Under the pieces are notes generated by a model. The model did no database searches. It worked only from the letters and a program-made list of their open reading frames with translations, and was not told the DNA's origin. The position numbers and the translations under genes were made by a program. Below, piece by piece: positions 38,418 to 47,610 of a stretch of DNA of 64,000 bases. Source of the DNA: BP-133 sp040756995 (GTDB lineage: Bacteria; Actinomycetota; Acidimicrobiia; IMCC26256; BP-133). Every line of letters begins with the position of its first letter. Positions within the stretch are counted from its first letter, which is position 1. The stretch is from NCBI GenBank assembly GCA_040756995.1, contig JBFLYK010000013.1, forward strand, positions 62,001-126,000. Reading direction: 5' to 3'.

Positions 38418-38929
38418 GCGCCATCCCGGTCACCGACGGGACGGCACCGGACCCGGCAAGCGACCTGCACGGCTGGCTCGCCACACGCGACGGCCTCGTC
38501 GTGGTCCCCCTCCACAACCCGGTCCTCGAGGCGCTGGGCCACCACCCCGCCAGCGCCTATGCCGACCGCTACTGGGTTCCGACGATCGGCCCGACCGCCT
38601 CGCTGCTCCACCGGAAACTCGCCGGGGAGCTCGACCGTCACCCGGATGGCTATCCCGTCCACCTGCCGACCCTGGCCCGAGAGATCGGCCTGGGCGCCGG
38701 CACCGGGCGGAACGCGCCGCTGACCAAGTCGTTGGCCCGAATGGTGGGCTTCCAGCTGGCCGAGGTGACCGATGGGCAGTTCGCCGTGCGACCGACCCTC
38801 CCACCGCTCAGCCGATGGCAAGCGGCCCACCTCCCTCCCCATCTCGCCGAGCAGCATCGCCGGGAGGCGTTCGTCCGGCTGGCACCGAATCCCGAGCGTC
38901 GTGGCCGCTCCGTCGACCTGGAACTGTGA
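38414..38929 (+). CDS. Element-encoded protein of unknown function
   Basis: A 171-residue protein with GLVVVPLHNPVLEALGHHPA, YADRYWVPTIGPTASLLHRK, LPTLAREIGLGAGTGRNAPL and TKSLARMVGFQLAEV. The middle (LAREIGLGAGTGRNAPLTKSLARMVGFQL) looks like a winged-helix segment, so it may bind DNA. GTG at 38414 overlaps the ParA-like stop; its own stop overlaps the prim-pol start. The three genes form a tight replication/partition-type operon. Confidence 0.5.
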   Translation: MSAIPVTDGTAPDPASDLHGWLATRDGLVVVPLHNPVLEALGHHPASAYADRYWVPTIGPTASLLHRKLAGELDRHPDGYPVHLPTLAREIGLGAGTGRNAPLTKSLARMVGFQLAEVTDGQFAVRPTLPPLSRWQAAHLPPHLAEQHRREAFVRLAPNPERRGRSVDLEL

Positions 38930-39813
38930 TGCGCTCCGCCCTCGAAGCCGCGCTCGCCTACGCCGCCCGGGGGTGGGCGGTCTTCCCCTGCCACGAGCCC
39001 ATCCATGGACACTGCAGTTGCGGACACGCCGACTGCTCCAGCCCCGCCAAACACCCCCGCACCCCGCGTGGACTCCATGACGCCACCACCGATCCTGCCC
39101 GCCTGATCGACTGGTGGCACCGCTGGCCCTCCGCCAACGTCGGACTGCGTACCGGATGCAGCAGCGGCCTCGTCGTCGTCGACATCGACCGCCACCCGGG
39201 TGGCCTCCGGTCGCTGGCCGCGCTGGAACGAATGCATGGCGAATTACCGCCCACCGCCACGGTCGAGACCGGCGGCGGACGGCACTACTGGTTCGCCCAT
39301 CCCGACGGTCCCGTTCGCAACAGCGCCGGCCGCCTGGGCCCGGGCGTCGACATTCGCGGCGACGGCGGCTACGTCATCGCCCCGCCCAGCTGCCACATCA
39401 CCGGGCGGCGGTACCGATGGGCGGCGCTCCGACCGCTCGCCCCCCTGCCCCGCTGGATCGTCGAACTCACCCGGGAACGCGATCAACCCACGCCGGTAGC
39501 AGCGCGGCAGCGGGTCACCACTGACCCACCAGCGCGGCCATGGGCTCGGACCGCACTCACCGCCGAGCTCGGCCGAGTCCGCTCCTCGATCCCGGGCGAC
39601 CGCAACCACACGCTGAACCGGGCTGCCTTTGCCCTCGGCCAGCTCGTCGGCGGCGGACACCTCCCTGGCGACGACGTGCGAGAAGCCCTCGTCGACGCCG
39701 GCATCTCCTGCGGTCTCACCCCAAGGGAAGTCCTGGCCACGGTGGCCAGCGGACTCAAGGCCGGAATCCGCCTACCCCGTCACCCACGAGCACCAGACAT
39801 CCACCCACGCTGA
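38929..39813 (+). CDS. Bifunctional DNA primase/polymerase (prim-pol)
   Basis: A 294-residue archaeo-eukaryotic-type primase. N-terminal LAYAARGWAVFPCHEP, a Cys/His cluster CSCGHADC, and HPRTPRGLHDAT are typical of this family. Catalytic residues are D85 and D87 (VVVDIDRHPGG), H119 (ETGGGRHYWF) and D141 (GPGVDIRGDGGYVIAPPS). A C-terminal helical PriCT-like segment follows (GDRNHTLNRAAFALGQLVGG). It would prime or copy element DNA during autonomous replication. ATG at 38929 overlaps the upstream TGA. Confidence 0.85.
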   Translation: MRSALEAALAYAARGWAVFPCHEPIHGHCSCGHADCSSPAKHPRTPRGLHDATTDPARLIDWWHRWPSANVGLRTGCSSGLVVVDIDRHPGGLRSLAALERMHGELPPTATVETGGGRHYWFAHPDGPVRNSAGRLGPGVDIRGDGGYVIAPPSCHITGRRYRWAALRPLAPLPRWIVELTRERDQPTPVAARQRVTTDPPARPWARTALTAELGRVRSSIPGDRNHTLNRAAFALGQLVGGGHLPGDDVREALVDAGISCGLTPREVLATVASGLKAGIRLPRHPRAPDIHPR

Positions 39814-39915
39814 AAACGGAGCGGTACCGGCGCCTCCCTCGACTCCATCCGCCTGGGATGACCGTACGCCGAAGCCAAACGACCGGCGGAGGTCTGCGTC
39901 GGCGAGAGGCCGGGG

Positions 39916-40371
39916 GTGGCCGAGTTGCACGCAGAGCGCCTGTTGACCATCGGCCAGGTGGTCCACCGCAGCCGGCGTCACGCCCGGACGCCGCGGTACT
40001 ACGAGGAGCTCAGGCTGCTCGTTCCGTCCGTCCATTCGGATGGGCGGAGCCCGCCGCTACGCGGTCGACTTTGCGCGCATCAGGAGGATTCGTGAGCTCG
40101 AGGAGCTGACTGGATTCAGCTCTCGAGGAGACCTGGCAGATCCTGCCCGCCGAAGACACCCTGGAGCGGATCCGGAGCGAACGCCGCTCCGGCCGGCCGG
40201 CATCCGGCGCCCCCGAGAGCTCATCGGCCAGGCCATCGAAATCAACGACCGGAACAAGTGCGCCAGAAGGTGTTGCGCGTCGGTGGGTTCCTGGAGGAGC
40301 TCGACGCCAAGGCCGGGCGCTACCAGCACGTGGCCGACGAGATCCACCGCACGACGGCGCCGCGCCGCTGA
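39916..40371 (+). pseudogene. MerR-family regulator with several frameshifts
   Basis: Pieces of a MerR protein lie in order but in changing frames: LLTIGQVVHRS then RYYEELRLLVPSVHSDG (HTH domain), RYAVDFARIRRIRELEELTG, then EETWQILPAEDTLERIRSER in another frame, RELIGQAIEINDR, and finally VRQKVLRVGGFLEELDAKAG with GRYQHVADEIHRTTAPRR and a stop at 40371. At least four indels are needed to restore it. The rest of 39814-40506 contains no other gene; the last bases hold the ribosome-binding site AAAGGAGG of the diiron gene. Confidence 0.75.
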
Positions 40372-40506
40372 GTCGGCCGGCGGGTCAGTACTCGCAGAAC
40401 CGGCGGGGGCCCATGTGGGCCACGGAATGGCCTGCATGGGTCTTTTCCGGGTGGCGGCCGATCTGGCTGCATACGGGCTGAAGCCGGTGGGCTTAAAGGA
40501 GGCCGT

Positions 40507-41697
40507 GTGGCGAACGCGCTCGAGACGATGGCAGCCCCCCCGACGGAGGTCGGGCTGGAGGAGGAGGCGCTGGCCGAGTACGAGGCCCGCTTCCGGAGTC
40601 ATTACCAGGTCTGGGGCGAGTTGCTGGAGGAGAACCTCGAGCGGCTGGGGCGGGGTTCGTACTCGCTCCACTGGATGGACACGGAGCAGGCGAACTGGGG
40701 GGTGAAGGTCAAGCCGAGCTCCCGGGGCCTGACGTACATGGACATGAACCGGCCGAAGGCGTACGGGGAGATCCCGGAGTCGACCCGGTGGCGGAACTTC
40801 GCGCCCCGGGGGGCGGTGCGGGACCCGTACCTGGATCGGATGCCGGTGATCGACGCCTACGACGTGCTGGACAGGATGCACGTGTGGGCCGACAACGTGT
40901 TGACGTTGTACGAGGAGGCCAAGACCCGGCAGTGGAACTCGACCACCGACATCCCCTGGTCGGAGCTCGAACCGGTGAGCGAGGATCTCGAGAAGGCGGC
41001 GTGCCAGTTCTCGACGTTCCTGACCGAGGTGGAGTTCGTAGCCGGCGACTTCCCGTCCCGGTGGGTGTACCGGATCGCCCCGGAGTTCTTCGAGGTGAAG
41101 AACTTCCTGGCCACCCAGATGGTGGACGAGGCCCGGCACATGGAAGTGTTCCGCAAGCGGGCGCTGGCCGGCGGCGGTGGCCTGCTGCACGCCAGCCCGG
41201 CCTTCGAGTGGGCCCTCAAGGCCATCCTGGAGTCGCCCACCCACACCCAGGGCACGTTCCTGCTCAACTTGATGGCGGAAGGGATGGTCCTGTCGATCTT
41301 CCGGGCCGGTGAGTTCCTGGCCAAGACCCGGGTCGACAAGGAGATCTTCCGGCGGTGCATGCAGGACGAGGCCCGCCACGTCTCTTACGGGACGCTGGAG
41401 CTCAAGTCGTTCCTCGACGCACAGCCGGACCGGGAGCGAGCGGTGGCCTTGCTCCATCGCTTCGCCGACCTCGGCGAGCAGGTGATCCTCACGGCGCTGA
41501 CCGACCCCTGTGCCCTGGAGCCGCTGGCCGTCCTGATGGGCGGAAGTGTCGACAACATCGACGAGGGCATGGAGGGCGTGGGCCTGCTGTGGGCAACGAT
41601 CGTCGAGGAGTACCTCCAGCGGGCGGAGCGGGCGGGTTTCGACCGCCGGGAGCGCATCACTATCCCGACCGAGTGTCCCTGGGGTTCGGCCAAGTGA
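40507..41697 (+). CDS. Ferritin-like diiron protein (putative oxygenase)
   Basis: A 396-residue helical protein with a carboxylate-bridged diiron pattern: E174/E176 (LTEVEF), E208-x-x-H (VDEARHMEVF), E258 (LMAEGMVL) and E288-x-x-H (QDEARHVSYG). The two DEARH motifs are those of ferritin-like oxygenases/desaturases (R2-like or AurF-like). The N-terminal 120 residues are a family-specific extension. It leads a cluster with SCP2, ferredoxin and Liv transporter genes, the ferredoxin being a natural electron donor. GTG at 40507 lies close to AAAGGAGG (short spacing); ATG at 40528 is an alternative. Confidence 0.75.
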   Translation: MANALETMAAPPTEVGLEEEALAEYEARFRSHYQVWGELLEENLERLGRGSYSLHWMDTEQANWGVKVKPSSRGLTYMDMNRPKAYGEIPESTRWRNFAPRGAVRDPYLDRMPVIDAYDVLDRMHVWADNVLTLYEEAKTRQWNSTTDIPWSELEPVSEDLEKAACQFSTFLTEVEFVAGDFPSRWVYRIAPEFFEVKNFLATQMVDEARHMEVFRKRALAGGGGLLHASPAFEWALKAILESPTHTQGTFLLNLMAEGMVLSIFRAGEFLAKTRVDKEIFRRCMQDEARHVSYGTLELKSFLDAQPDRERAVALLHRFADLGEQVILTALTDPCALEPLAVLMGGSVDNIDEGMEGVGLLWATIVEEYLQRAERAGFDRRERITIPTECPWGSAK

Positions 41698-42197
41698 CGA
41701 CCACTGAGGCGTCGCGGGCCGCCTCCCGGGAGGGGGCGGTCGAGGTTCCCTTTCCGTCGGTGGCGTGGTTCGAGCGGCTCGGCGAGTTGATGGCCGAGCA
41801 GCGGCCCCGCTTCGAGCATTTGGGGACCATCGACTGCGTGATGCAGGTGACGATCGTCGACGGTGGGCCGGGCGGCGAGCCGTGGAAGACCCAGGTGACG
41901 TTCGAGGAGTTCGCGCTCACCGACGTCCGCCTGGTCGGGGACGACGACCTGGCCCGGGCCGACTTCGTCGTGGAGACCGACCTGGCGACTTGGCGGGAGA
42001 TGGTGGAGAACATCGTGGCCGGCGAGGGCCGCCCTGACCTCGCCCACACGCTCAACTATCTCAGCCTTCCCGGGACGCCCATCCGCGTGTGGTCAGAGGA
42101 TCCGCTCCGCCGGGACGCCTTCTTCCGCTTCAACCAGACGCTCCAGGAGTTCATCGACAACTGCGGGTCGTTCACGACCCGGTTCGGAGAGGGGTAG
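41694..42197 (+). CDS. SCP2-like lipid/sterol-binding domain protein
   Basis: A 167-residue protein with an SCP2-type fold: WFERLGELMAEQRPRFEHLG, IDCVMQVTIVDGGPGGEPWK, DDLARADFVVETDLATWREM, VENIVAGEGRPDLAHTLNYL. SCP2 domains hold hydrophobic ligands in a tunnel. GTG at 41694 overlaps the diiron gene stop (GTGA). In this context it may present a lipophilic substrate to the diiron enzyme (inference). Confidence 0.7.
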   Translation: MTTTEASRAASREGAVEVPFPSVAWFERLGELMAEQRPRFEHLGTIDCVMQVTIVDGGPGGEPWKTQVTFEEFALTDVRLVGDDDLARADFVVETDLATWREMVENIVAGEGRPDLAHTLNYLSLPGTPIRVWSEDPLRRDAFFRFNQTLQEFIDNCGSFTTRFGEG

Positions 42198-42203
42198 CCC
42201 GGC

Positions 42204-42485
42204 GTGGCCCGTCGCCGTACCGGCCACTTCTTCATCGATGACACCTGCATCGGCTGCGGGGCGTGCGAGCACGCCTGTCCCGGCCGGGTCGATGCCATCT
42301 TCCGGATCGAGGACGACTTTCTCGGCCGCTTCGCCATCGTGGCCGAGGACTGCATCGACTGCGGTTTCTGCGTGCCGCTGTGCCCGGTCGACTGCATCCA
42401 CGACACCCGCCAGGGCGAGTTCGTGGGTGCGGCCCGGTTGGCCAAGCCGCCAGACGCGTCGCACCACCGGGGATCGCGGGCGTAG
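42204..42485 (+). CDS. 2x[4Fe-4S] ferredoxin
   Basis: A 93-residue ferredoxin with two cluster motifs: CIGCGACEHACPG (residues about 15-26) and CIDCGFCVPLCPVDC (about 52-66). Each has the C-x2-C-x2-C-x3-CP arrangement of bacterial dicluster ferredoxins. The N-terminus is basic (MARRRTGHFFID). It lies 6 bp after the SCP2-like gene and would supply low-potential electrons, most simply to the diiron protein. Confidence 0.85.
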   Translation: MARRRTGHFFIDDTCIGCGACEHACPGRVDAIFRIEDDFLGRFAIVAEDCIDCGFCVPLCPVDCIHDTRQGEFVGAARLAKPPDASHHRGSRA

Positions 42486-42509
42486 CCAGCAAATCAAGGG
42501 GGAGGAACC

Positions 42510-44075
42510 ATGCAGATTCTGACCAGGTTCGTTCGACGACCCGTGGTGCTCGGAGCCGTGTTGGCGGCGATGGTGGGGGCCACCTGCGGCGGCAACCAGG
42601 AAGCCCTCCGGCGCCAGATCCAGTCGGCGCCGGAGTCGTCCGCGGCCGGGCCGGCCGACGGCGCCGTTCCGGAGGATTCCGGCGGAGCGGCGCCGGAGGC
42701 GGCCCCCACGGATGCCGCCGTCGGCGAGTCCGGACCGGCTGCGAGGGTGGCCTCGGGGGGTGTGACCCCCCAGACCCGGGCCGGCCAGGCCCGGGCCACC
42801 GGCACGCCGGCACCCAACGCCGCGGGGCCGGCCGCCCCGGGCGGCAGCACCCCGGGCACCAGGGCCGGGGCCTCGAGCGCGGCAGCGCCCTCCGGTGGTG
42901 CGGCGCCGGCCGGTGGGGCAGCGCTGTCGGGCGCGGTGAACCCCGGCGCCACGGATGTCGGTGTCACCGGCGAGAAGGTTCTGATCGGCGGGGTCTGGTT
43001 CCACGAGAGCTACCTGGACCGCTATTCCCGGGTGGCCGAGCACGCCGCCCGGGCCTTCTTCAACGAGATCAACCGGGCGGGCGGGATCCACGGCCGGAAG
43101 ATCGAGTACGTCAGCTGCGTCGACGGCGGTGACACCAGCCGGGCCCGGGCCTGCTTCAAGGACCTGGTGGAGAACAAGAAGGTCTTCATGATGGGCCCGA
43201 CGATCAGCTGGGCCACCGGGACGATCCAGGACTACATCAAGTCGCAGAAGATCCCCTTCGTCGGGAGCTTCGGCCTGTACCTCGAGGAGTTCAAGAACGA
43301 CAACCTGTATTCGTTCCCGGCGCAGGTCCCGGTCTACGAGATTGCCCGCCTGTTCGGGAAGTTCCTGATCGAGACCGTGAAGCCGGCCACGGTGGGGATC
43401 TCCTACCTCAACATCGAGGCCGCCCAGGAGTGCATGAAGGGCCTCGAGGAGTACCTGGGCAAGGGCGGCGTCAAGGTGGTCGCCAAGGTCGGCAACGAGT
43501 TCGACGAGCCCGACCTCACCCCCCAGGTGCTCAAGATGCGCCAGGCCAACCCCGACATCGTCGCCTTCTGCAACGACCCGGTGAACAACGCCAAGTTCGT
43601 CGGGGTGGCGGCCCGGGCCCAGCGGTACAAGCCCCGCCTGGGCTGGATCGGCGGATGGCCAACGGTCCCCGAGTTCGGCAAGATCGTCGGCGACTGGGGA
43701 GTCGGGCATTACGGGTTCAGCTCCGTCTGCTACCACGAAGCACCAGAGTGCGATGCCGACCCGGACGTCAAGCTGTTCAAGACGCAGCTTGACAAGCACT
43801 ACCCGGGCGAGATCGAGCGGATGCACTACTACGGCCAGAACATGTGGTGCGGAGCGAAGATGATCGCCGAAGCACTCCGCCTGGCCGGCCCGAACCTCAC
43901 CCGGCTGAGCCTGCTGCAGGCACTCGATTCGGGGAAGTTCTTCGGCTGGACCTGTCAGGGCATGCAGACCTTCTACAAAGCGAACGTCCGAGAGGGCAGC
44001 AAGGGCGGGCAGATGCTCCAGCTCGACCAGTCCGGGCGCTGGCGGCTGGTGAAGCCGACCTACCGGGCTGACTGA
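42510..44075 (+). CDS. Branched-chain-type ABC substrate-binding lipoprotein
   Basis: A 521-residue type I periplasmic-binding protein (LivJ/LivK family). A signal peptide ends in a lipobox (AAMVGATCGG). A disordered Ala/Gly/Pro-rich linker of about 110 residues follows, then the binding domain from about residue 148 (DVGVTGEKVLIGGVWFHESY, RAFFNEINRAGGIHGRKIEY, VFMMGPTISWATGTIQDYIK, WIGGWPTVPEFGKIVGDWG). Ligands for the family range from amino acids to amides, aromatic acids and lipids; none can be assigned. First gene of a complete Liv operon. Confidence 0.85.
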   Translation: MQILTRFVRRPVVLGAVLAAMVGATCGGNQEALRRQIQSAPESSAAGPADGAVPEDSGGAAPEAAPTDAAVGESGPAARVASGGVTPQTRAGQARATGTPAPNAAGPAAPGGSTPGTRAGASSAAAPSGGAAPAGGAALSGAVNPGATDVGVTGEKVLIGGVWFHESYLDRYSRVAEHAARAFFNEINRAGGIHGRKIEYVSCVDGGDTSRARACFKDLVENKKVFMMGPTISWATGTIQDYIKSQKIPFVGSFGLYLEEFKNDNLYSFPAQVPVYEIARLFGKFLIETVKPATVGISYLNIEAAQECMKGLEEYLGKGGVKVVAKVGNEFDEPDLTPQVLKMRQANPDIVAFCNDPVNNAKFVGVAARAQRYKPRLGWIGGWPTVPEFGKIVGDWGVGHYGFSSVCYHEAPECDADPDVKLFKTQLDKHYPGEIERMHYYGQNMWCGAKMIAEALRLAGPNLTRLSLLQALDSGKFFGWTCQGMQTFYKANVREGSKGGQMLQLDQSGRWRLVKPTYRAD

Positions 44076-44108
44076 CAAGGCCGGACGGCAGGCGGATCGG
44101 GGGAGGTC

Positions 44109-44972
44109 ATGGAATACGTCATTGCCGGGGTCTTCCTCGGCGCCCTGTACGCGGTGCTGGCCGGCGGCCTCGTGCTCGTCTACCGGGTGAGCAAGGTGCT
44201 CAACTTCGCCGCCGGGGCGCTGGGCACCGCCGTCGCCTACCTGTACTGGGAGTTCACCGAGGAATGGCACTGGGCGCCGTCGTCGGCGGCGGCGCTGGCC
44301 GTGCTGTGCGGGGTCGTGGTCAGCGCCGCGGCCGGGGTGGCCATCGACCACGCCTCCCGCCGCTACGGGCGGGCGGAGGCGACGGCGGCCACCGCCGGGC
44401 TCATGCTGTTCCTGGTGGCGGGGACGATCTGGGTCTGGGGGGCGGGATTGCGGATCGTCGGCTCGGTGGTGCCGGGCGGAGACCGCATCTTCGACCTCGG
44501 CAGCGTCAACATCACCGGCCACCAGCTGGCCACCATCGCCTGGGGAGCGCTGTACGCGTTGCTCCTGCACCTGTGGCTGCGGCGGACCGACAGCGGGCTG
44601 GCCCTGCGGGCCATGAGCGAGGACGACGAGGTGGCCGTCCTCCACGGTGTCCGACCTCTTCCCATGGCCGCGCTGGCCTGGGCGGCGGCGGGGCTGGGGA
44701 GCGGCGTGGCCGGCATCCTCATCAGCCACATCGCCACCCTGGACCCGGTGACCCTGACGTTCCAGATGGTCCCCGCCTTCGTCGGTGCCGCCCTCGGCGT
44801 GCTCCGCCGGTTCGGGCGGGCCTACCTGGGTTCCCTCAGCCTCGGGGTGCTCTACGGGGTGCTCGGTCCGTACTCGGCCCGGCCCGGCATCCGAGAAGTG
44901 ATCGCCTACGTGCTGCTCGCCGGCACCCTCCTGATGCTCTCCTCCAAGACCAGACCCGGGGAGGTCGTCTAG
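44109..44972 (+). CDS. Branched-chain-type ABC permease (LivH family)
   Basis: A 287-residue membrane permease with about eight helices: VIAGVFLGALYAVLAGGLVL, then the family motif VYRVSKVLNFAAGALGTAVA, and later LALRAMSEDDEVAVLHGV, the cytoplasmic EAA-like coupling helix. It pairs with the LivM-type permease whose GTG overlaps its TAG stop. RBS GGGAGGT before ATG 44109. Confidence 0.85.
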   Translation: MEYVIAGVFLGALYAVLAGGLVLVYRVSKVLNFAAGALGTAVAYLYWEFTEEWHWAPSSAAALAVLCGVVVSAAAGVAIDHASRRYGRAEATAATAGLMLFLVAGTIWVWGAGLRIVGSVVPGGDRIFDLGSVNITGHQLATIAWGALYALLLHLWLRRTDSGLALRAMSEDDEVAVLHGVRPLPMAALAWAAAGLGSGVAGILISHIATLDPVTLTFQMVPAFVGAALGVLRRFGRAYLGSLSLGVLYGVLGPYSARPGIREVIAYVLLAGTLLMLSSKTRPGEVV

Positions 44973-46135
44973 TGCTCGCGGTTCCCACGGCCCCGGCCCG
45001 CCCGGCGCGGGCGGCCGCCCGATCCGCCTGGCGGCGGCCGGTGGTGGGGTGGACGATCCTCTTCGGCGGTGCCGTCGGAGCGTGGCTCCTCGGTCCGGCC
45101 AGCGACTACGAGGCGTTCCTGTTCAACCTGTTCCTGGCCTACGTCGTCGTGTCCCTCGGCACCGTCTTCCTCGTCGGATGGGCGGGGCAGGTGTCCTTCG
45201 CCCAGGCGGCCTTCTTCGGGATCGGCGCCTACCTGACCGCCCACCTGGCCCGCGGGGCCGACCCCGGCTATCCCATCACGCTGATCGTGGCGGCGACCGG
45301 CGCGGCGTGCTTCGCCCTGCCGATGGCCATTCCGGCCGTCCGGTTGCGGGGGATCTACCTGGCGCTGGCCACGCTGGCCTACCAGGCGGCCATCGAACGG
45401 TTCCTGTTCCGCCAGATCTGGTTCACCCTCGGGGGCGAATCGATCGCCATCGGGAATCCGCAGCTCGTCGGCGGGGCGACGCTGGGCAGCGCCCGGGCGC
45501 TGTCGCTGGCCGCGGTTCCGCTGGTGGTACTGCTGTTTCTGGCACTGCGGGCGGTGCGCCGCTCGAAGGTCGGACGGGCGCTCATCGGCCAGCACCGGCG
45601 GGAGGCGGCCATGGCCGCCTGCGGGGTGCCCATTCCCCGCTACCGGCTCCTGGCCTTCGTGACCGCGGCCTGGCTGGCGGGGGCGGGAGGAAGCCTCTTC
45701 ACCTACGCCCTGAACTCGGCGCCGGGATCGAACGAGTACACCATCGTGAAGTCGACCGTCCTGCTGGCGATCCCCGTCATCGGCGGGATCACCCGGCTCA
45801 GTGGCGCGGTGGTCGGCAGCGCGGTGTTCGTCACGCTCCCGGAGATCCTCCGCCGGTTCGACATCCGCAACTTCAACGTGAGCGCGGTGATGGGCCTGGG
45901 GCTGTTCCTCACGGCCGTCCTCCTCCGGGGCGGGATCCTCGGCTACCTGGACCGGGTCCGGGCCCGGGAACGCCAGCGCTACGCCTGGCTGGCGCCCGCC
46001 CCCAAGCCCGTCCCCACGCCGGGGAACGGCGCCGCCCGCCGATCCCTCCGGCTCACGCTCAGCCGCGGCCGGCAGCTGTGGATCTCTCCCAACGGGCACT
46101 CCGGCGAGGAGGTGCGAGTCGATGCCGGACGCTGA
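44972..46135 (+). CDS. Branched-chain-type ABC permease (LivM family)
   Basis: A 387-residue permease with about ten helices and a basic cytoplasmic C-terminal tail of about 50 residues. Recognisable segments: FLVGWAGQVSFAQAAFFGIG (LivM signature), VRLRGIYLALATLAYQAAIE, HRREAAMAACGVPIPRYRLL (coupling helix) and VLLAIPVIGGITRLSGAVVG. GTG at 44972 overlaps the LivH stop by one base. The long tail is an unusual addition. Confidence 0.85.
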   Translation: MLAVPTAPARPARAAARSAWRRPVVGWTILFGGAVGAWLLGPASDYEAFLFNLFLAYVVVSLGTVFLVGWAGQVSFAQAAFFGIGAYLTAHLARGADPGYPITLIVAATGAACFALPMAIPAVRLRGIYLALATLAYQAAIERFLFRQIWFTLGGESIAIGNPQLVGGATLGSARALSLAAVPLVVLLFLALRAVRRSKVGRALIGQHRREAAMAACGVPIPRYRLLAFVTAAWLAGAGGSLFTYALNSAPGSNEYTIVKSTVLLAIPVIGGITRLSGAVVGSAVFVTLPEILRRFDIRNFNVSAVMGLGLFLTAVLLRGGILGYLDRVRARERQRYAWLAPAPKPVPTPGNGAARRSLRLTLSRGRQLWISPNGHSGEEVRVDAGR

Positions 46136-46889
46136 AGCCGCCGAACTGCAGGTCGTCGACCTCACCGTCCGCTTCGGCCGGGTGACCGCCCTCGACGGGG
46201 TGACCGTGGCCTTCCACCCCGGAGTCCTGGTCGGGGTGATGGGCCCCAACGGAGCCGGCAAGACCACGCTGCTCAACGCCATGACCGGAGCAGTGCCGGT
46301 CGCCGGAGGGGAGATCCGCCTCGGGGCGCGTCGGCTGAACGGCCTCCCTCCGTGGACCCGCCAGTCACTCGGCATCGCCCGGACGTTCCAGCGCTGCGAG
46401 CTCGTGCCGGAGTTGTCGGTGGAGGAGAACGTCCTCATCGGCGCCCACCGGCGGCTGCGCCTCGTCGACGAGCTCCTCGGCCGCAGCGACGACGCCTGGC
46501 TCGGCACCGACGAGCTGCTGGCCCACTTCGGCATCGGCGCCGAACTCCTCGACCAGCCTGTCGGGAACCTCCCCTACGGCTGGCAGCGGCGCGTGGAGAT
46601 CGTCCGGGCCCTGGTGGCCGAGCCGTCGTTCCTCCTCCTCGACGAGCCGGTGGCCGGCATGGACCCGGAGGAGAGCTCGGAGCTCGGGGAGCTCATCCGA
46701 GAGTGGGTGGACACCACCGGCCGGGGGGCGGTGCTGGTCGAACACGACGTCGATCTGGTCGCCCAGATCTGCGACGAGGTCTACGCGCTGGACTTCGGGG
46801 TGCTCGTCGCCTCCGGTCCTCCCGACGCGGTGCTGTCCCATCCCAAGGTGGTCGAGGCCTACCTCGGCGTCACCCCGGAGGTGATCTGA
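46122..46889 (+). CDS. Branched-chain-type ABC ATPase (LivG family)
   Basis: A 255-residue ABC ATPase. Walker A GPNGAGKT (41-48), Q-loop in TFQRCELVPELSVEENVL, Walker B FLLLDEP, D-loop GMDPEE, H-loop LVEHDVDLV. The signature is NLPYGWQRRVEI rather than LSGGQ, which is normal for LivG (xxYGxQR). It ends with the AYLG motif typical of LivG. Overlaps the LivM gene end and the LivF start. Confidence 0.88.
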   Translation: MPDAEAAELQVVDLTVRFGRVTALDGVTVAFHPGVLVGVMGPNGAGKTTLLNAMTGAVPVAGGEIRLGARRLNGLPPWTRQSLGIARTFQRCELVPELSVEENVLIGAHRRLRLVDELLGRSDDAWLGTDELLAHFGIGAELLDQPVGNLPYGWQRRVEIVRALVAEPSFLLLDEPVAGMDPEESSELGELIREWVDTTGRGAVLVEHDVDLVAQICDEVYALDFGVLVASGPPDAVLSHPKVVEAYLGVTPEVI

Positions 46890-47605
46890 TGCTCCAAGTC
46901 GCCGATCTGCATGTCCGCTTCGGCGGCATCGAGGCGCTGCGGGGCGTCTCGCTGCGGGCCGAACCGGGCGAGATCGTCGCCGTCCTCGGCCGCAACGGGG
47001 CGGGCAAGAGCACCCTGCTGCGGACCATCTCGGGCGTGAGCCGCCCCTGGCGAGGAACGGTGAGCTGGAAGGACCAGCGACTCGACCATCTGTCGGCGGC
47101 GGCCATCAACCGGCTGGGCGTCGTCCAGGTTCCCGAAGGGAGAAGGATCCTGGGCGAACTCAGCGTGCGGGACAACCTCCTCCTCGGAGGCTACGGCCGC
47201 CGCCGGGGCCGGGAGGAGAGCATCCGGCGGGTGCTCGACCTGTTCCCCGTCCTGGAAGAGCGGCTCGACACGTCCGGCGCCGCCCTTTCTGGCGGCCAGC
47301 AGCAGATGCTGGCCATCGGCCGGGGCTTGGTGGCCGCCCCCCAGCTGCTGATGATCGACGAACTGTCCCTCGGGCTCGCCCCGATCGTGGTCGAAGAACT
47401 GGCCCACCGCCTCGAACGGCTCCGGGACGAGGGCATCGGGATCCTGCTCGTGGAACAGGAGTACCCCTTGGCCCTGCGGATCGCCAACCGGGTCTACGTC
47501 ATCGAGAAGGGCCGGGTCGGCTGGGCCGGTCCCCCCAGCGGAGCACGAGACGTCCTGGTGTCGTCCTACTTCGGCCGCCAGAGCGCGGCCCGCCTCGGGA
47601 GGTGA
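46889..47605 (+). CDS. Branched-chain-type ABC ATPase (LivF family)
   Basis: A 238-residue ABC ATPase with Walker A GRNGAGKS (34-41), the LivF hallmark VVQVPEGRRILGELSVRDNL, signature ALSGGQQQMLAIGRGLV, Walker B LLMIDELSLGLAP and H-loop-region LLVEQEYPLALRIANRVY. At the H-loop the usual His is replaced by Gln/Glu (VEQE), as is common in LivF proteins. Start overlaps LivG stop (TGATG). Confidence 0.88.
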   Translation: MLQVADLHVRFGGIEALRGVSLRAEPGEIVAVLGRNGAGKSTLLRTISGVSRPWRGTVSWKDQRLDHLSAAAINRLGVVQVPEGRRILGELSVRDNLLLGGYGRRRGREESIRRVLDLFPVLEERLDTSGAALSGGQQQMLAIGRGLVAAPQLLMIDELSLGLAPIVVEELAHRLERLRDEGIGILLVEQEYPLALRIANRVYVIEKGRVGWAGPPSGARDVLVSSYFGRQSAARLGR

Positions 47606-47610
47606 GGCTG

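Larger units (their letters stand above)
35437..39813. mobile_element. Second integrative element adjoining the prophage (probably decayed)
   Basis: Between attR and the MerR pseudogene lie a tyrosine integrase, a relaxase-like fragment, a ParA-like ATPase, an unknown protein and a prim-pol, all rightward with host-like GC. This set resembles actinobacterial integrative (AICE-like) or plasmid-derived elements. No FtsK/TraB-type transfer protein, excisionase or complete relaxase is visible. A right attachment repeat matching the 49-bp sequence was not found, so its right boundary is unknown. Confidence 0.55.

Noticed and set aside
42093..44729. Very long minus-strand open frame (about 880 codons) opposite the Liv operon
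   Set aside because: Shadow frame of GC-rich genes; no domain, and the plus strand encodes a complete ABC system.
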